Assembly: GCF_030815125.1 (NCBI RefSeq)
Contig: NZ_JAUSWH010000029.1
Location: 1-32,154 of the forward strand
DNA length: 32,154 bases
Direction of reading: 5' to 3'
Source of the DNA: Allorhizobium paknamense
Lineage (GTDB): Bacteria > Pseudomonadota > Alphaproteobacteria > Rhizobiales > Rhizobiaceae
The translations under genes were made by a program, and so were the position numbers. The number at the start of each line of letters is the position of its first letter. Within the stretch, counting starts at the first letter, position 1. The notes beneath the pieces are model-generated. The model made no database searches and had not been told where the DNA came from. It was given only the letters and a program-made list of their open reading frames with translations. Below are positions 31,072 to 32,154 of this stretch, piece after piece.

Positions 31072-32007
31072 CCTATTAACGATCCTCTTAGAACGACCCT
31101 CTCTAAACTGACGCGCGCGCAGGGGCGCAAAAATGGCGAGAGGAAAAATTTTCTTTTCAGAAGGGGAGGGGATCGTCGCCCTGTCGAGCAGGTGAGACGC
31201 TGAACAGCAGACGACGACCTGACTGTCCGCGTCAGGCTGAAACGGGACGATGAGCTGTTTGACCGTCTCGAAGGCGGGGTCGTCTGCAGGGGCTCGGGAG
31301 GAGGGGACCATCGCCGACGCCGAGACGATGGCTCGGGAAAAGTCGGTCCGGGATGCCTCTTGCGCTTCTCGATGCGGTGTGATGTTTGTTGGCTTACTGG
31401 ATGAGTTGATGATCCTGCCAATGAGCCTTCGAATACGCGGTAGAACGCGGGGAGCGATCCCGAGGCTGGCACATAGGTCGACCCCAGCCCTAAGCCAAGC
31501 CGAATGAATGCGTCGTGTCGGGGTCTGTCCATATCCATGCGCGGGGCAGGGCGCAGAAGGTTCCGCATCTCACTGACGTCGTTTATGCCGATAGCGCGGC
31601 AGGCTGGGGAGACCGGGTCTTGCCGCATCCATCGAGCAACATCCCCAAGCCTGCAGAACGACGCTGTTCCCAATGGATCTTCCGATCGGCTTTGGAGGAT
31701 GCAGCACGGCCTTGTGAAGCTGCCAGGCTTGGAAAGGAGCACTCGATCCGTTCACTCCGTGCCACGTGAGCATGGACGAAGGGCACTTTGTCCAAGGCCG
31801 GCATGTGAGCAGTACCGACCGAACCGGAGAGGGGAGGGGAGGGGGTGGTTCAGCCTTGAGAAGGATGTCTGGCCCGCACCGGCGTCCACCATTCGTGTGT
31901 AGCGAATGGAAATTGAAGGCAAAAAGCCACATCGGGGCAGAACCCCCTCAGGGACTAAGGCCTTTTCGTCTTGCCTCGAAGCGGGGAGGCAGGCGGCCTG
32001 ATCACCG

Positions 32008-32154
32008 CTACCCACCGTCGTCCTCGGAAACCACAACCGACATCTTGACCTTTTGGGAGACTGGCTTAATTTCGCCATCGGCATGGCGTGATTGAAACAT
32101 TTGAGCCAGTCTTTTGCATATTGCTTGATCGTTTGCTGAGTTTTTGGGGAGGGG
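32008..32154 (-). CDS. Possible C-terminal end of a gene running off the window
   Basis: On the minus strand a frame enters from the right edge and ends at a TAG at 32008-32010. It reads KRLAQMFQSRHADGEIKPV, then KVKMSVVVSEDDGG, which has a natural protein-like composition. A second minus frame overlaps it, so the choice is uncertain. I do not recognise a family. Confidence 0.2.
   Translation of the reverse strand, partial: PLPKNSANDQAICKRLAQMFQSRHADGEIKPVSQKVKMSVVVSEDDGG

Larger units (their letters stand above)
30480..31999. other. Long stretch without an identified gene
   Basis: Apart from the DnaA box and the four repeat units, I find no supported gene here. Open frames on both strands (for example 30504-30851 on minus and 31250-31507 on plus) have no ribosome site that decides a start, no recognisable family and no consistent composition. 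A G-rich tract (31832-31848) could form a quadruplex on the plus strand. TGCCTC and GAGGCA form a small inverted repeat near 31973-31992. The region may be the leader or origin of a second replicon, or decayed DNA. Confidence 0.45.

Noticed and set aside
30703..31203. A 166-codon plus-strand frame across the tandem repeats
   Set aside because: The periodic peptide comes from the DNA repeats, no family is recognisable, and other frames across the array are equally open.
31752..32084. A 110-codon minus-strand frame near the right edge
   Set aside because: Composition is Pro/Arg/Cys/Ser-rich, without a start signal or family. A different minus frame ending at 32008 looks slightly more protein-like and is listed at low confidence.

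Overview
The window looks like part of an accessory plasmid from an alphaproteobacterium of the Hyphomicrobiales (Rhizobium/Agrobacterium or Ochrobactrum/Brucella type). The main support is a repABC replication and partition operon on the minus strand at the right (repA, repB, a counter-transcribed RNA, repC). An RHE_PE00001/DUF1612-type regulator, a VapBC-like pair coupled to a tyrosine recombinase, and a metE-type cobalamin riboswitch fit the same group. The species is inferred from gene content only.

Layout from left to right. 1-870: mostly non-coding, with one small unidentified reading frame. 870-4200: plasmid housekeeping module: a frameshifted DUF1612/HTH gene (-), then a Phd-type antitoxin, a PIN toxin and a tyrosine recombinase overlapping one another (+), followed by short direct and inverted repeats that look like recombinase sites. 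4220-4750: a cobalamin riboswitch and the first 79 codons of metE, cut by an IS6100-like element (4751-5634) whose transposase is frameshifted.

5635-20871 is a 15.2 kb catabolic island between two inverted copies of the IS6100-like 5' end. The right-hand copy is only 126 bp long. Genes at both island edges are cut: the C-terminus of an FMN-dependent alpha-hydroxy-acid dehydrogenase on the left and the N-terminus of an FAD oxidoreductase on the right. The left half is a TetR-headed operon (-): acyl-CoA synthetase, FAH-family hydrolase, old-yellow-enzyme reductase, two VOC proteins with intact dioxygenase-type triads, and an ACMSD-like amidohydrolase. It faces a divergent MhpA-like aromatic hydroxylase, and a nested palindrome lies between them. 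I read this as an aromatic-acid ring-hydroxylation and meta-cleavage route. The right half is a LysR gene divergent from an aminotransferase, an RraA/HMG-aldolase-like protein and a four-gene polar amino acid ABC importer. I read it as uptake, transamination and aldol cleavage of an amino acid.

20998-26029 is a Tn3-family transposon with near-perfect 37-38 bp inverted repeats, a transposase, a resolvase and one passenger gene, an atypical metallophosphoesterase that overlaps the resolvase gene and ends inside the right inverted repeat. The transposon cuts the small IS fragment on its left and the 3' end of repC on its right, so the last 17 residues of RepC are encoded by the transposon. Neither mobile element has a matching target duplication, so the present order arose by recombination or adjacent deletions.

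26030-29715 is the repABC core with a parS-like site and a probable repA operator. 29776-30470 is a HigBA-like toxin-antitoxin operon. 30480-32154 has no gene I can identify. It contains a perfect DnaA box and four tandem inverted-repeat units, possibly the origin of a second replicon.
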